This document shows positions 1-5,184 of a DNA stretch of 5,184 bases, piece after piece; the stretch's first letter is position 1, and each line of letters starts with the position of its first letter. Where the stretch lies: the NCBI GenBank assembly GCA_014360855.1, contig JACIWP010000218.1, positions 1 to 5,184 on the forward strand. Reading direction: 5' to 3'. The position numbers and the translations under genes are program-made. The notes under the pieces are model-generated. The model searched no databases. It worked only from the letters and a program-made list of their open reading frames with translations, and was not told the DNA's origin. The DNA is from Anaerolineae bacterium. GTDB lineage: Bacteria > Chloroflexota > Anaerolineae > JACIWP01.

Positions 1-19
1 TAATGAAAATAGGGAGGGG

Positions 20-52
20 AAAGCCGGCGGGTAGCCGAAAGGTCCGGGCTTT
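20..52 (+). promoter_or_regulatory. Stem-loop in the 5' leader of the protease gene
   Basis: AAAGCC (20-25) pairs with GGCTTT (47-52), CGG (28-30) pairs with CCG (44-46), and GCC (34-36) pairs with GGT (41-43, one G-U pair) around a GAAA tetraloop (37-40). Two small bulges (26-27 and 31-33) lie on the 5' side only. The fold ends two bases before the AGGAGG ribosome binding site, so it could tune translation or mRNA stability. It could instead be the weak terminator of a gene to the left, since TTTCT follows, or the end of a longer structured RNA cut by the window edge. The pairing is seen directly; the role is not known. Confidence 0.35.
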
Positions 53-54
53 CT

Positions 55-60
55 AGGAGG
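55..60 (+). promoter_or_regulatory. Ribosome binding site of the secreted protease gene
   Basis: AGGAGG lies six bases before the ATG at 67. This is a near-ideal Shine-Dalgarno sequence and spacing, and it fixes the start at 67, directly ahead of a signal peptide. Confidence 0.8.
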
Positions 61-66
61 CAGACC

Positions 67-2724
67 ATGGGTCCCGGCCGCAAACGCTGGAACCGTACAG
101 CCTGGGTGGTGGCGCTCGGGGTGGCGCTGATCGCCGGCCTTGCCTTCGTTCCCCTGGCTTGGGCAGAAGGCCCGTCCGGGGATTGGCCAGCGCTCCCGCT
201 GGCCGGCGCGCAAGAGGGCACCGCGCCTGCCTCCGCGCCCGGCCGGCTGGTGATCGGCTTTCAACCTGGCGTGACGCAGGGGGAACAGCGAACCTTCCTG
301 GCCAGCCGTGGGTGGACGGTGTTGCGGCGCATGCCGGCCCTCAACGCCGCGGTGGTGTCGGTGCCGAAAGGGCAGGAGGAAGCGCTGGCCGGTGAGATGA
401 GGGCACTGCCGGCGGTGCGCTACGCCGAGCCTGATGCGATCGTCCAGGCGCTGGACATACCCGATGATCCCTACTTTGATGAACAGTGGAACATGCTATC
501 GATCAGGATGATCCCGGCTTGGGATATCAGTGTCGGCTCGGCGGATGCGGTGATTGCCATTGTGGACACCGGCATTGACCTGGGCCATCCGGAGCTGGCC
601 GGCAGGCTCGTCGCCGGCTACGATTTTGTCAATGAGGATCCGGAGGCGAGCGATGACAAGGGCCACGGCACCTTCTGCGCCGGCCTGGCCGGCGCGATGG
701 GCGACAACGGCCAGGGGATTGCGGGGGTGGCCTGGAACGTGCGGCTGATGCCGGTCAAGGTGCTGGGCAGCGATGGTACTGGATATGCCAGTGATGTGGC
801 GGCCGGCATAGTGTGGGCGGTGGATCACGGGGCGGATGTCATCAACCTGAGCCTTGGCTCGTCACAGAGTGTGCGCGTAGTTGAGGATGCGGTGAATTAC
901 GCCCTCTCCCACGATGTGGTAGTCGTGGCGGCCGCCGGCAATACGTATCATCTGGATAACCACCCGATATATCCGGCCATGTATCCGGGGGTGATCGCGG
1001 TGGCCGCGGTCGGGGCCAACGATGAGCATGCCTATTATTCCACCACCGGGGATTTTGTGGATGTGGCGGCGCCCGGCGGAAACAGTGAGAGCAGTCGCAG
1101 GGTTTTCTCGATCTATGGAGATGGCCTGTCCAGGGGCTATGCCTGGGGGGAGGGGACCTCGTTTGCCGCTCCCCACGTCGCCGGCATGGCTGCTCTCCTG
1201 CGCTCCGTAAAGCCCTCGCTCTCTCCACTTCAGGTGGCGGAAATTATCACCAGCACCGCCCAAGACAGGGGCGCGCCCGGATGGGACCCGGAGTACGGCT
1301 GGGGGCGGGTGGATGTGCTCCAGGCGCTGATCCGGGCGGCCAACGCTTCTCTGCGCGTGGAGCCGGCGGCCAGCGCGGTTTCCCAGGATACCATTTTTCG
1401 CCTCAATGTAGTGCTCTCCAGCGACTTTCTGCCGGTCGAATCGGCGAATGTGATCCTGCATTTCGATCCGGCGGTCCTGCAGGTGGTGGATGTCAGCGGA
1501 CAGCCGGCAACCACCATCATCCCGGGGGAGGCGCTTCCTATTCTTCTGTGGGCGCAGGCGGATAATGCCGCCGGCACGGTGCTGTTCGACGCGCGGGCCT
1601 CATACTCGGGGCCGGCGCCCCGAGGGGATATCGTCCTGTTCACGGTGCGCTTCCGCGCCCTGGCGCAGACGCTGACGCCCGAAGGCACTCGTATCTCCAT
1701 TGACCCCATGTCTCAGGCCTTCTATTACGGGCAGGAGCTGGTGGCGGAGCGCCGGGATGCCGGCGTGGTGGTGCAGGCACCCTGGTTCATCGGCGCGGTG
1801 CGCCTGCAGGGGCACGGCGTCTCTCCCTGCGCGCGCTGGAGCGATTATGCGCTGACAGTGCAACTGCTGGATGCCGCCGGCAGTGTCGTGCGCTCCTTCG
1901 ATGTGACCACCGATGAGACCGGACGATTCGCCCTGCTGTCCCCACCTTCAGGGACCTTTGACATGCTGGTGAAAGGCCGGCATTCGCTGAGCACTCTCCG
2001 GCGCGGTGTTACCCTGCCGGCTGTCGGCGTGGTAGATATGGGCACCCTGCTGGAAGGGGATGCCAGCGGAGATGACCGGGTCTCGGGGGTGGACTTCTCC
2101 ATCCTTGCCACCGCCTACGCCACCCAACGGGGGGATGCCGGCTGGGATGAGCACGCCGATTTCAACGATGACGGGCGTATCACCGCCCTGGACTTTTCCC
2201 TGCTGGCGTCCAATTATGCCCTGGAAGGGCCGATCGTTGTGGCCGGCACCCAGGCAGCGTCCACGCTCCCGCCACAGCGCAAGATGCGGCTGTGGCTGGC
2301 GCCGGAACGGCAGTTGGTGCACGCCGGCGACATTGTGGAGCTGAACGTACTGCTGGACACCGCCGGCGGCGCGGTGGATGCGGCGGAATTCGCCATCAGC
2401 TATGACCCGGATATCCTTCAGCCGGTGGCCGGCGCCGCAGTGGGCGCGGATCTGCCAGTGGTATTGCAGAACCGGGCGGATAGCCAGCGGGGGGTGATCT
2501 CGGTGGCGCTGGGCAGGGAACTGCGGGGCCGGCCGGCGGAGGGTGCCGCAGTGCGTCTGGCCACCCTGCGCTTCAAGGCTCTGCGCCCTACCCGCAACGG
2601 CCTGCGGGGCACCGATGTGCGCTTCCTGCCGGGGAGCGACGTCTATTTCGCCGGCAGTGGGCTGATCAACCGGCACGCGGATGCGGTGGTTGTGGTGGCG
2701 GTTGCCCCGGCGAAATCGCCGTGA
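67..2724 (+). CDS. Secreted subtilisin-like (S8) serine protease with two cohesin-like domains and a dockerin
   Basis: Exported endoprotease of 885 residues. A Sec-type signal peptide (basic residues 5-10, hydrophobic 12-30, likely cleavage after AWA at 33) is followed by an I9-like inhibitory propeptide (about 59-129). The S8 catalytic domain (about 140-425) has Asp167 (IVDTGID), His200 (GHGTFCAG), oxyanion Asn292 (AAAGN) and Ser365 (GTSFAAPH), so the triad is intact. Then come a cohesin-like beta domain (about 427-570), a beta-rich segment resembling carboxypeptidase-regulatory modules (about 573-660), a dockerin (about 664-718) with two calcium loops (D665/S667/D669/D676 and D698/N700/D702/D709), and a second cohesin-like domain (about 740-877). 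There is no C-terminal membrane anchor, LPXTG or SLH module, so attachment may rely on cohesin-dockerin contacts (inference). The gene appears monocistronic, with its own terminator downstream. The protease call is secure; the cohesin assignments are by fold resemblance, and the substrate is unknown. Confidence 0.95.
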   Translation: MGPGRKRWNRTAWVVALGVALIAGLAFVPLAWAEGPSGDWPALPLAGAQEGTAPASAPGRLVIGFQPGVTQGEQRTFLASRGWTVLRRMPALNAAVVSVPKGQEEALAGEMRALPAVRYAEPDAIVQALDIPDDPYFDEQWNMLSIRMIPAWDISVGSADAVIAIVDTGIDLGHPELAGRLVAGYDFVNEDPEASDDKGHGTFCAGLAGAMGDNGQGIAGVAWNVRLMPVKVLGSDGTGYASDVAAGIVWAVDHGADVINLSLGSSQSVRVVEDAVNYALSHDVVVVAAAGNTYHLDNHPIYPAMYPGVIAVAAVGANDEHAYYSTTGDFVDVAAPGGNSESSRRVFSIYGDGLSRGYAWGEGTSFAAPHVAGMAALLRSVKPSLSPLQVAEIITSTAQDRGAPGWDPEYGWGRVDVLQALIRAANASLRVEPAASAVSQDTIFRLNVVLSSDFLPVESANVILHFDPAVLQVVDVSGQPATTIIPGEALPILLWAQADNAAGTVLFDARASYSGPAPRGDIVLFTVRFRALAQTLTPEGTRISIDPMSQAFYYGQELVAERRDAGVVVQAPWFIGAVRLQGHGVSPCARWSDYALTVQLLDAAGSVVRSFDVTTDETGRFALLSPPSGTFDMLVKGRHSLSTLRRGVTLPAVGVVDMGTLLEGDASGDDRVSGVDFSILATAYATQRGDAGWDEHADFNDDGRITALDFSLLASNYALEGPIVVAGTQAASTLPPQRKMRLWLAPERQLVHAGDIVELNVLLDTAGGAVDAAEFAISYDPDILQPVAGAAVGADLPVVLQNRADSQRGVISVALGRELRGRPAEGAAVRLATLRFKALRPTRNGLRGTDVRFLPGSDVYFAGSGLINRHADAVVVVAVAPAKSP

Positions 2725-2735
2725 GCGGATGAGCC

Positions 2736-2791
2736 TCGCATCATAGCAGGCGGCGGGAGCACCAAAGGCTCCCGCCGCCTTTTCGCATCAT
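2736..2791. repeat. 9-bp direct repeats flanking the terminator hairpin
   Basis: TCGCATCAT occurs at 2736-2744 and again at 2783-2791, with the terminator hairpin between the copies. The right copy contains the stop codon of the M20 gene (2788-2790, minus strand). The repeats are exact. They may be a chance match or the trace of a small hairpin insertion. Confidence 0.4.
2748..2783 (+). terminator. Rho-independent terminator of the protease gene
   Basis: AGGCGGCGGGAGC (2748-2760) pairs perfectly over 13 bp with GCTCCCGCCGCCT (2768-2780) around the seven-base loop ACCAAAG, and a T run reaches 2783. It begins 23 bases after the protease stop codon and ends four bases before the stop of the convergent M20 gene. 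On the minus strand the same stem is not followed by a T run, so it would mainly stop rightward transcription, though it could protect the 3' end of the M20 mRNA. Confidence 0.9.
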
Positions 2792-3963
2792 TTGACGGCC
2801 GATTGGAAGGCGGCGAACGCCTGCTGGAGGAGCTCCCGCCGGCGGAGCAGTTCCAGCACCGTCAGCGCCATGATGCGCGCCGCGCTCAGCATGGCGCGGT
2901 GGCCGCCTGGCCCGCCGGCCGCCTGGGCCACCTCGCGCGAGTGCCAGGCTGTGCCGGGGGGCAGTCCGATATCGATCATGAAGCTGGCGGCCGGCACGGC
3001 GTGGCTGAGATTGCCGAAATCGGTGGAAGCCCCCAACTCGACCGGCGCCCCGAAGGGGATGCCGCATTCCTTCGCGGCCTGCTCCAGCAGGCCGGCCAGC
3101 ACCGGATTATTGAGGGTGCTGTCAATCTCCGATGTGCGGACGATCTCCACCTGGGCGCCGGTGGCGATGGATGCGCCGCGGGCACAGTTCTCCACCTTTG
3201 GCAATAACTCCTCGAACAGATAGCGGCGGTCCTCGGCGCGCACGATGATCTGGGCGGCGGCGAAGGCGTGGATGACATTTGGCACCTCGCCGCCGTGGGT
3301 GATGTTGCCGTGGATGCGCGCTTCTGGCTTGATGTGCTGGCGCAGGGCATTGATGGCATTGAAGGTCAGGAGCACTCCGTCGAGGGCGTTGATGCCGTTC
3401 CAGGGATCGGCGGCGGCGTGCGCCGGCCGGCCGTGGAAAGAGATGTTCAAGCTGACCAGGGCGCGATCCTTGGTCAGCAGGCCGGTGGCCGTCCAAGGGT
3501 GAAACTCCAGGGCGGCGTCGATGTCGGAGAAGGCGCCGGCGCGCAGGAGACGCACCTTGCCGGGGGTCTGATAGAGGATTTCCTCCGCCGGCGTGCCAAT
3601 GACGGCCACGGAACCCTCCAGCTCCGCGATGACAGCGGCCGCGCCGAGGGCAGCGCCGACAGCACTGCCGGCGATGAGGTTGTGCCCGCACCCATGTCCG
3701 ATCTCTGGGAGCGCGTCATACTCAGCAATGAGGGCGATGGTGGGCCGGTCCGCGCCTACCTGGGCGCGGAACGCAGTTTCTACTCCACCGTAGGGGAACT
3801 GTACCTGGAAGCCGCGCTCCCGCAGGAAGGCGGTAAGCCGCGCCGCGGCATAGTGCTCCTGGTAGCCGACCTCGGGATGGGCGTGCAGGTCATCGGCCAG
3901 CTTGACCAGCGCGCCGCGCTCCTCATCAATGGCGCTCAGCGCCCGCATTTGCAAAGAATCCAT
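2788..3963 (-). CDS. M20-family metallo-amidohydrolase (M20D / PM20D2-like)
   Basis: Predicted cytoplasmic zinc-dependent amidohydrolase or dipeptidase of 391 residues, the usual full length for this family, with no signal peptide. The N-terminal catalytic half has AEYDALPEIGHGCGHN (80-95), where the Cys92/His94 region supplies metal ligands. GTPAEE (123-128) carries the catalytic and metal-binding glutamates, and EFHPW (153-157) supplies another likely ligand, His155. HGRPAHAAADPWNGINALD (177-195) opens the lid or dimerisation domain (about 168-280). The C-terminal part returns to the catalytic fold with WHSREV (340-345), where His341 is the likely last ligand. Relatives include PM20D2 beta-alanyl dipeptidases, AbgB-type aminobenzoyl-glutamate hydrolases and N-acyl amino acid hydrolases; the sequence alone does not identify the substrate. 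The ATG at 3963 has GGAGGT six bases upstream; the ATG at 3977-3975 is out of frame. The gene stands alone, convergent with the protease and divergent from the glycosyltransferase. Confidence 0.93.
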   Translation of the reverse strand: MDSLQMRALSAIDEERGALVKLADDLHAHPEVGYQEHYAAARLTAFLRERGFQVQFPYGGVETAFRAQVGADRPTIALIAEYDALPEIGHGCGHNLIAGSAVGAALGAAAVIAELEGSVAVIGTPAEEILYQTPGKVRLLRAGAFSDIDAALEFHPWTATGLLTKDRALVSLNISFHGRPAHAAADPWNGINALDGVLLTFNAINALRQHIKPEARIHGNITHGGEVPNVIHAFAAAQIIVRAEDRRYLFEELLPKVENCARGASIATGAQVEIVRTSEIDSTLNNPVLAGLLEQAAKECGIPFGAPVELGASTDFGNLSHAVPAASFMIDIGLPPGTAWHSREVAQAAGGPGGHRAMLSAARIMALTVLELLRRRELLQQAFAAFQSAVK

Positions 3964-3969
3964 GGCAGT

Positions 3970-3975
3970 ACCTCC
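3970..3975 (-). promoter_or_regulatory. Ribosome binding site of the M20 gene
   Basis: Read on the minus strand, GGAGGT sits six bases before the ATG at 3963. This is a strong match with standard spacing and decides the start, since the nearby upstream ATG is out of frame and overlaps the site itself. Confidence 0.8.
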
Positions 3976-4011
3976 ATTGGTGGCGAAAAATGGCGGTCGT
4001 TGGGTTCGACA

Positions 4012-4029
4012 GGTGTATTATAGCACACC
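4012..4029. repeat. Dyad GGTGT-N8-ACACC over the M20 promoter -10 box
   Basis: GGTGT (4012-4016) and ACACC (4025-4029) are inverted copies around the eight bases that include the -10 box of the M20 promoter. A dimeric repressor bound here would block that promoter. The symmetry is exact but the arms are only five bases, so chance is possible. Confidence 0.3.
4017..4025 (-). promoter_or_regulatory. Extended -10 promoter of the M20 gene
   Basis: On the minus strand the sequence reads TGCTATAAT, a perfect TATAAT with the TGn extension, about 54 bases before the M20 start codon. No good -35 box is seen at 16-18 bases spacing, which fits extended -10 promoters. Transcription would begin near 4010, giving a leader of roughly 47 bases. 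Confidence 0.6.
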
Positions 4030-4056
4030 GCCGGCCTTCCCAGCACCTCCTGATAT

Positions 4057-4085
4057 TTGACGTTTCGCATCTTTGCTGGTAAGAT
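4057..4085 (+). promoter_or_regulatory. Sigma70-like promoter of the glycosyltransferase gene
   Basis: TTGACG (4057-4062) matches the -35 consensus at five of six bases. After a 17-base spacer, TAAGAT (4080-4085) matches the -10 consensus at four of six. The expected start is near 4092, which leaves an untranslated leader of about 117 bases before the ATG at 4209. It lies back to back with the M20 promoter, with about 80 bases between the two predicted start points. Confidence 0.55.
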
Positions 4086-4103
4086 ATCACTGTATGAACA
4101 ATT

Positions 4104-4130
4104 GGGTCAGAGCGGCCCCCTCTTGGACTC
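4104..4130 (+). promoter_or_regulatory. Candidate antiterminator hairpin
   Basis: GGGTC (4104-4108) plus AGAG (4109-4112) can pair with CTCT (4120-4123) plus GACTC (4126-4130). This gives nine pairs including one G-U, a two-base bulge and the loop CGGCCCC. The fold takes bases 4120-4130 and places most of the terminator's 5' arm in its loop, so it and the terminator at 4115-4147 cannot form together. The pairings are read from the sequence; the antitermination role is inferred. Confidence 0.35.
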
Positions 4131-4152
4131 GCTTTCCAGCAGGGGGCTTTTT
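4115..4152 (+). terminator. Intrinsic-terminator-like hairpin in the glycosyltransferase leader
   Basis: GCCCCCT (4115-4121) pairs with AGGGGGC (4141-4147), followed directly by TTTTT (4148-4152). Inside, after a C-C mismatch, TTGGA (4123-4127) pairs with TCCAG (4135-4139), including one G-T pair. No rightward gene ends upstream, because the left neighbour is on the other strand. The terminator therefore lies downstream of the predicted promoter and 56 bases before the start codon, where it would act as an attenuator or end a short RNA of about 60 nt. Confidence 0.6.
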
Positions 4153-4169
4153 AGGCTTTATGGCCGGCC

Positions 4170-4195
4170 CAACATGTTGAACCATTCAACGGGAG
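4170..4195 (+). promoter_or_regulatory. Palindrome and inverted repeat next to the glycosyltransferase ribosome binding site
   Basis: CAACATGTTG (4170-4179) is a perfect 10-base palindrome. It overlaps GTTGAA (4176-4181) CCA TTCAAC (4185-4190), a perfect 6-bp inverted repeat. GGGAG (4191-4195), the only Shine-Dalgarno candidate, follows at once and is 13 bases from the ATG, which is longer than ideal. The element may be a protein operator or an RNA hairpin crowding the ribosome binding site. Confidence 0.4.
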
Positions 4196-4208
4196 TCTAC
4201 CATCGCCA

Positions 4209-5184
4209 ATGCGTATCGGCATTGATGCTCGGCTGTTGTACTACAGCCCCGGCGGCATCGCAGAATACACCAAGCGCCTGGTTCAGGCGCTGGCCCACCT
4301 GGACGGGGACGAGGAATTTGTTATCCTCTACAGTCGCAAAGACGCACGACATAACCTGGTCACGGACAATCCACGCTTCAAGCGCGGTATCCTCTGGACG
4401 CCCAGCCATCACCGCCTGGAGAGCTGGCTCCTTTCGCTGGAGCTGAGCCGCTTTCGGCTGGATGTCATGCACAGCCCGGATTTCATCCCACCGCACTCCA
4501 ACGTCTTTCGCACCGTCATCACCGTGCATGACCTGGCCTTCCTGCTGTATCCCCACTTTCTCACCAAGGAAAGCGCGCGCTATTACGGCCAGATTGACCA
4601 GGCGGTGCGCCGCGCCAACCATATCATCACTGTCTCGGAAAGCACCAAACGCGACACCATGCGGCTGTTGGGCGTGCCGGAGCGCAAGATCAGCGTGATT
4701 TACGAGGCGGCGAACCCGCTGTTCCGGCCCGTGCCGAGGGAGGAAGCGCGGCGCGCCCTGCAGGAGGCCGGCTATTCCCTCCCGCCGGCCTACATCCTGT
4801 TCGTCAGCACCATCGAGCCGCGCAAAAACCTGCCGGCCCTCCTGAAAGCCCTGCGCAATCTGCGCGACCGCTACCGCCTGCCGCATAAACTGGTGCTGGC
4901 CGGCCGCAAGGGCTGGCTCTTTGATGACGTCTTCACCCTTGTCAACCAGCTCCGCCTGGAGGACGACTGCATTTTCCTGGGCCATGTGCCGGTCGAGCAT
5001 CTGCTCTATCTCTATAACGCCGCCGATGTGCTCGTCCATCCCGCCTTCTACGAAGGGTTCGGCCTGCCCCCGTTGGAGGCCATGTCCTGCGGCACCCCGG
5101 TCATCGTCTCGAACGTGTCGGCCATGCCCGAAATCGTGGGGGATGCCGGCCTGCTCATTGACCCCCACGATGTGGAAGACCTGA
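4209..5184 (+). CDS. Glycosyltransferase, GT4 family (GT-B fold), C-terminus cut by window edge
   Basis: Retaining glycosyltransferase that would transfer a sugar from a nucleotide-sugar donor, probably for surface polysaccharide or glycolipid synthesis. 325 codons are open to the window end; the family usually has about 370-380 residues, so perhaps 50 are missing. The N-terminal Rossmann domain starts MRIGIDARLL, with a glycine-containing loop GGIAEYTKRL (15-24), TVHDLAFLLYP (105-115) and ITVSESTKRD (140-149). The donor-binding domain starts near ILFVSTIEPRKN (196-207), then LVLAGRKGW (228-236), IFLGHV (255-260), and the EX7E motif at Glu282 and Glu290 in FYEGFGLPPLE, followed by GTPVIVSNVSAMPEIVGDAG. 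The ATG at 4209 is the only start: an in-frame TAG lies at 4152 and no ATG, GTG or TTG lies between. Donor and acceptor sugars cannot be told; the EPRKN pattern is common in mannosyltransferase-annotated members. A long leader with an attenuator-like hairpin precedes it. Confidence 0.94.
   Translation, partial: MRIGIDARLLYYSPGGIAEYTKRLVQALAHLDGDEEFVILYSRKDARHNLVTDNPRFKRGILWTPSHHRLESWLLSLELSRFRLDVMHSPDFIPPHSNVFRTVITVHDLAFLLYPHFLTKESARYYGQIDQAVRRANHIITVSESTKRDTMRLLGVPERKISVIYEAANPLFRPVPREEARRALQEAGYSLPPAYILFVSTIEPRKNLPALLKALRNLRDRYRLPHKLVLAGRKGWLFDDVFTLVNQLRLEDDCIFLGHVPVEHLLYLYNAADVLVHPAFYEGFGLPPLEAMSCGTPVIVSNVSAMPEIVGDAGLLIDPHDVEDL

Noticed and set aside
1..54. Partial likeness of the first bases (AAAGCC, GGTAGCCG-like stretch) to a class I cyclic-di-GMP riboswitch
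   Set aside because: The segments are too short and wrongly spaced for that fold, and a simple local hairpin explains the pairing.
1948..2676. A 242-codon open frame on the minus strand within the protease gene
   Set aside because: It is antisense to conserved dockerin and cohesin-like coding sequence, has no recognisable domain, and follows from GC-rich codon bias.
3268..4023. A 251-codon open frame on the plus strand opposite the M20 gene
   Set aside because: It shows no family motif and runs through the M20 promoter region. The opposite strand encodes a full-length enzyme with all expected metal-site motifs.
4041..4052. GGAGGT on the minus strand at 4046-4051, resembling a second ribosome binding site
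   Set aside because: It lies upstream of the predicted M20 promoter -10 box and no suitable start codon leading to an open frame follows it.
4094..4180. A 28-codon leader peptide frame (MNNWVRAAPSW...) with two tryptophan codons across the terminator
   Set aside because: It has no ribosome binding site, would need leaderless translation, lacks the clustered codons of classical amino-acid attenuators, and precedes a gene unrelated to amino-acid synthesis.
4197..5168. A 323-codon open frame on the minus strand opposite the glycosyltransferase
   Set aside because: It mirrors the glycosyltransferase in a GC-rich background, has no recognisable motif, and the plus-strand frame carries complete GT4 motifs throughout.

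Overview
This 5,184-base window is GC-rich and compact, and it encodes three proteins with typical bacterial Shine-Dalgarno sites. The most distinctive one is an exported subtilisin-type protease carrying cohesin-like and dockerin modules. Cohesin and dockerin modules outside classical cellulosomes, in a high-GC background with this dockerin style (SGVDFSILATAY, ALDFSLLASNY), suggest a Chloroflexota bacterium such as Anaerolineae. That is an inference from family resemblance and is not proven here.

Layout. Bases 1-66 are the leader of the first gene, with a foldable hairpin just before a strong ribosome binding site. Bases 67-2724 (+) encode the complete 885-residue secreted protease. A 13-bp-stem terminator at 2748-2783 separates it from the convergent gene at 2788-3963 (-), an M20-family metallo-amidohydrolase of 391 residues. 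Bases 3964-4208 form a divergent control region. It holds an extended -10 promoter for the M20 gene, a good sigma70-like promoter pointing right, an intrinsic-terminator-like hairpin with a competing upstream hairpin (an attenuator-like layout), and an inverted repeat touching the ribosome binding site of the next gene. Bases 4209-5184 (+) encode a GT4-type glycosyltransferase that runs off the right edge with its C-terminus missing.

The three genes do not form one operon: gene 1 converges on gene 2, and genes 2 and 3 diverge. No shared pathway can be claimed. The protease acts outside the cell, the M20 enzyme has no signal peptide and is probably cytoplasmic (it could use small amides or peptides), and the glycosyltransferase probably begins a cell-surface or polysaccharide glycosylation cluster that continues beyond the window.

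I found no RNA gene, mobile element, CRISPR array or clear undescribed multi-gene system. The observations most worth checking are the attenuator-like leader of the glycosyltransferase gene, the presence of both cohesin-like and dockerin modules on one protease, and a strong excess of the palindrome GCCGGC across the window.
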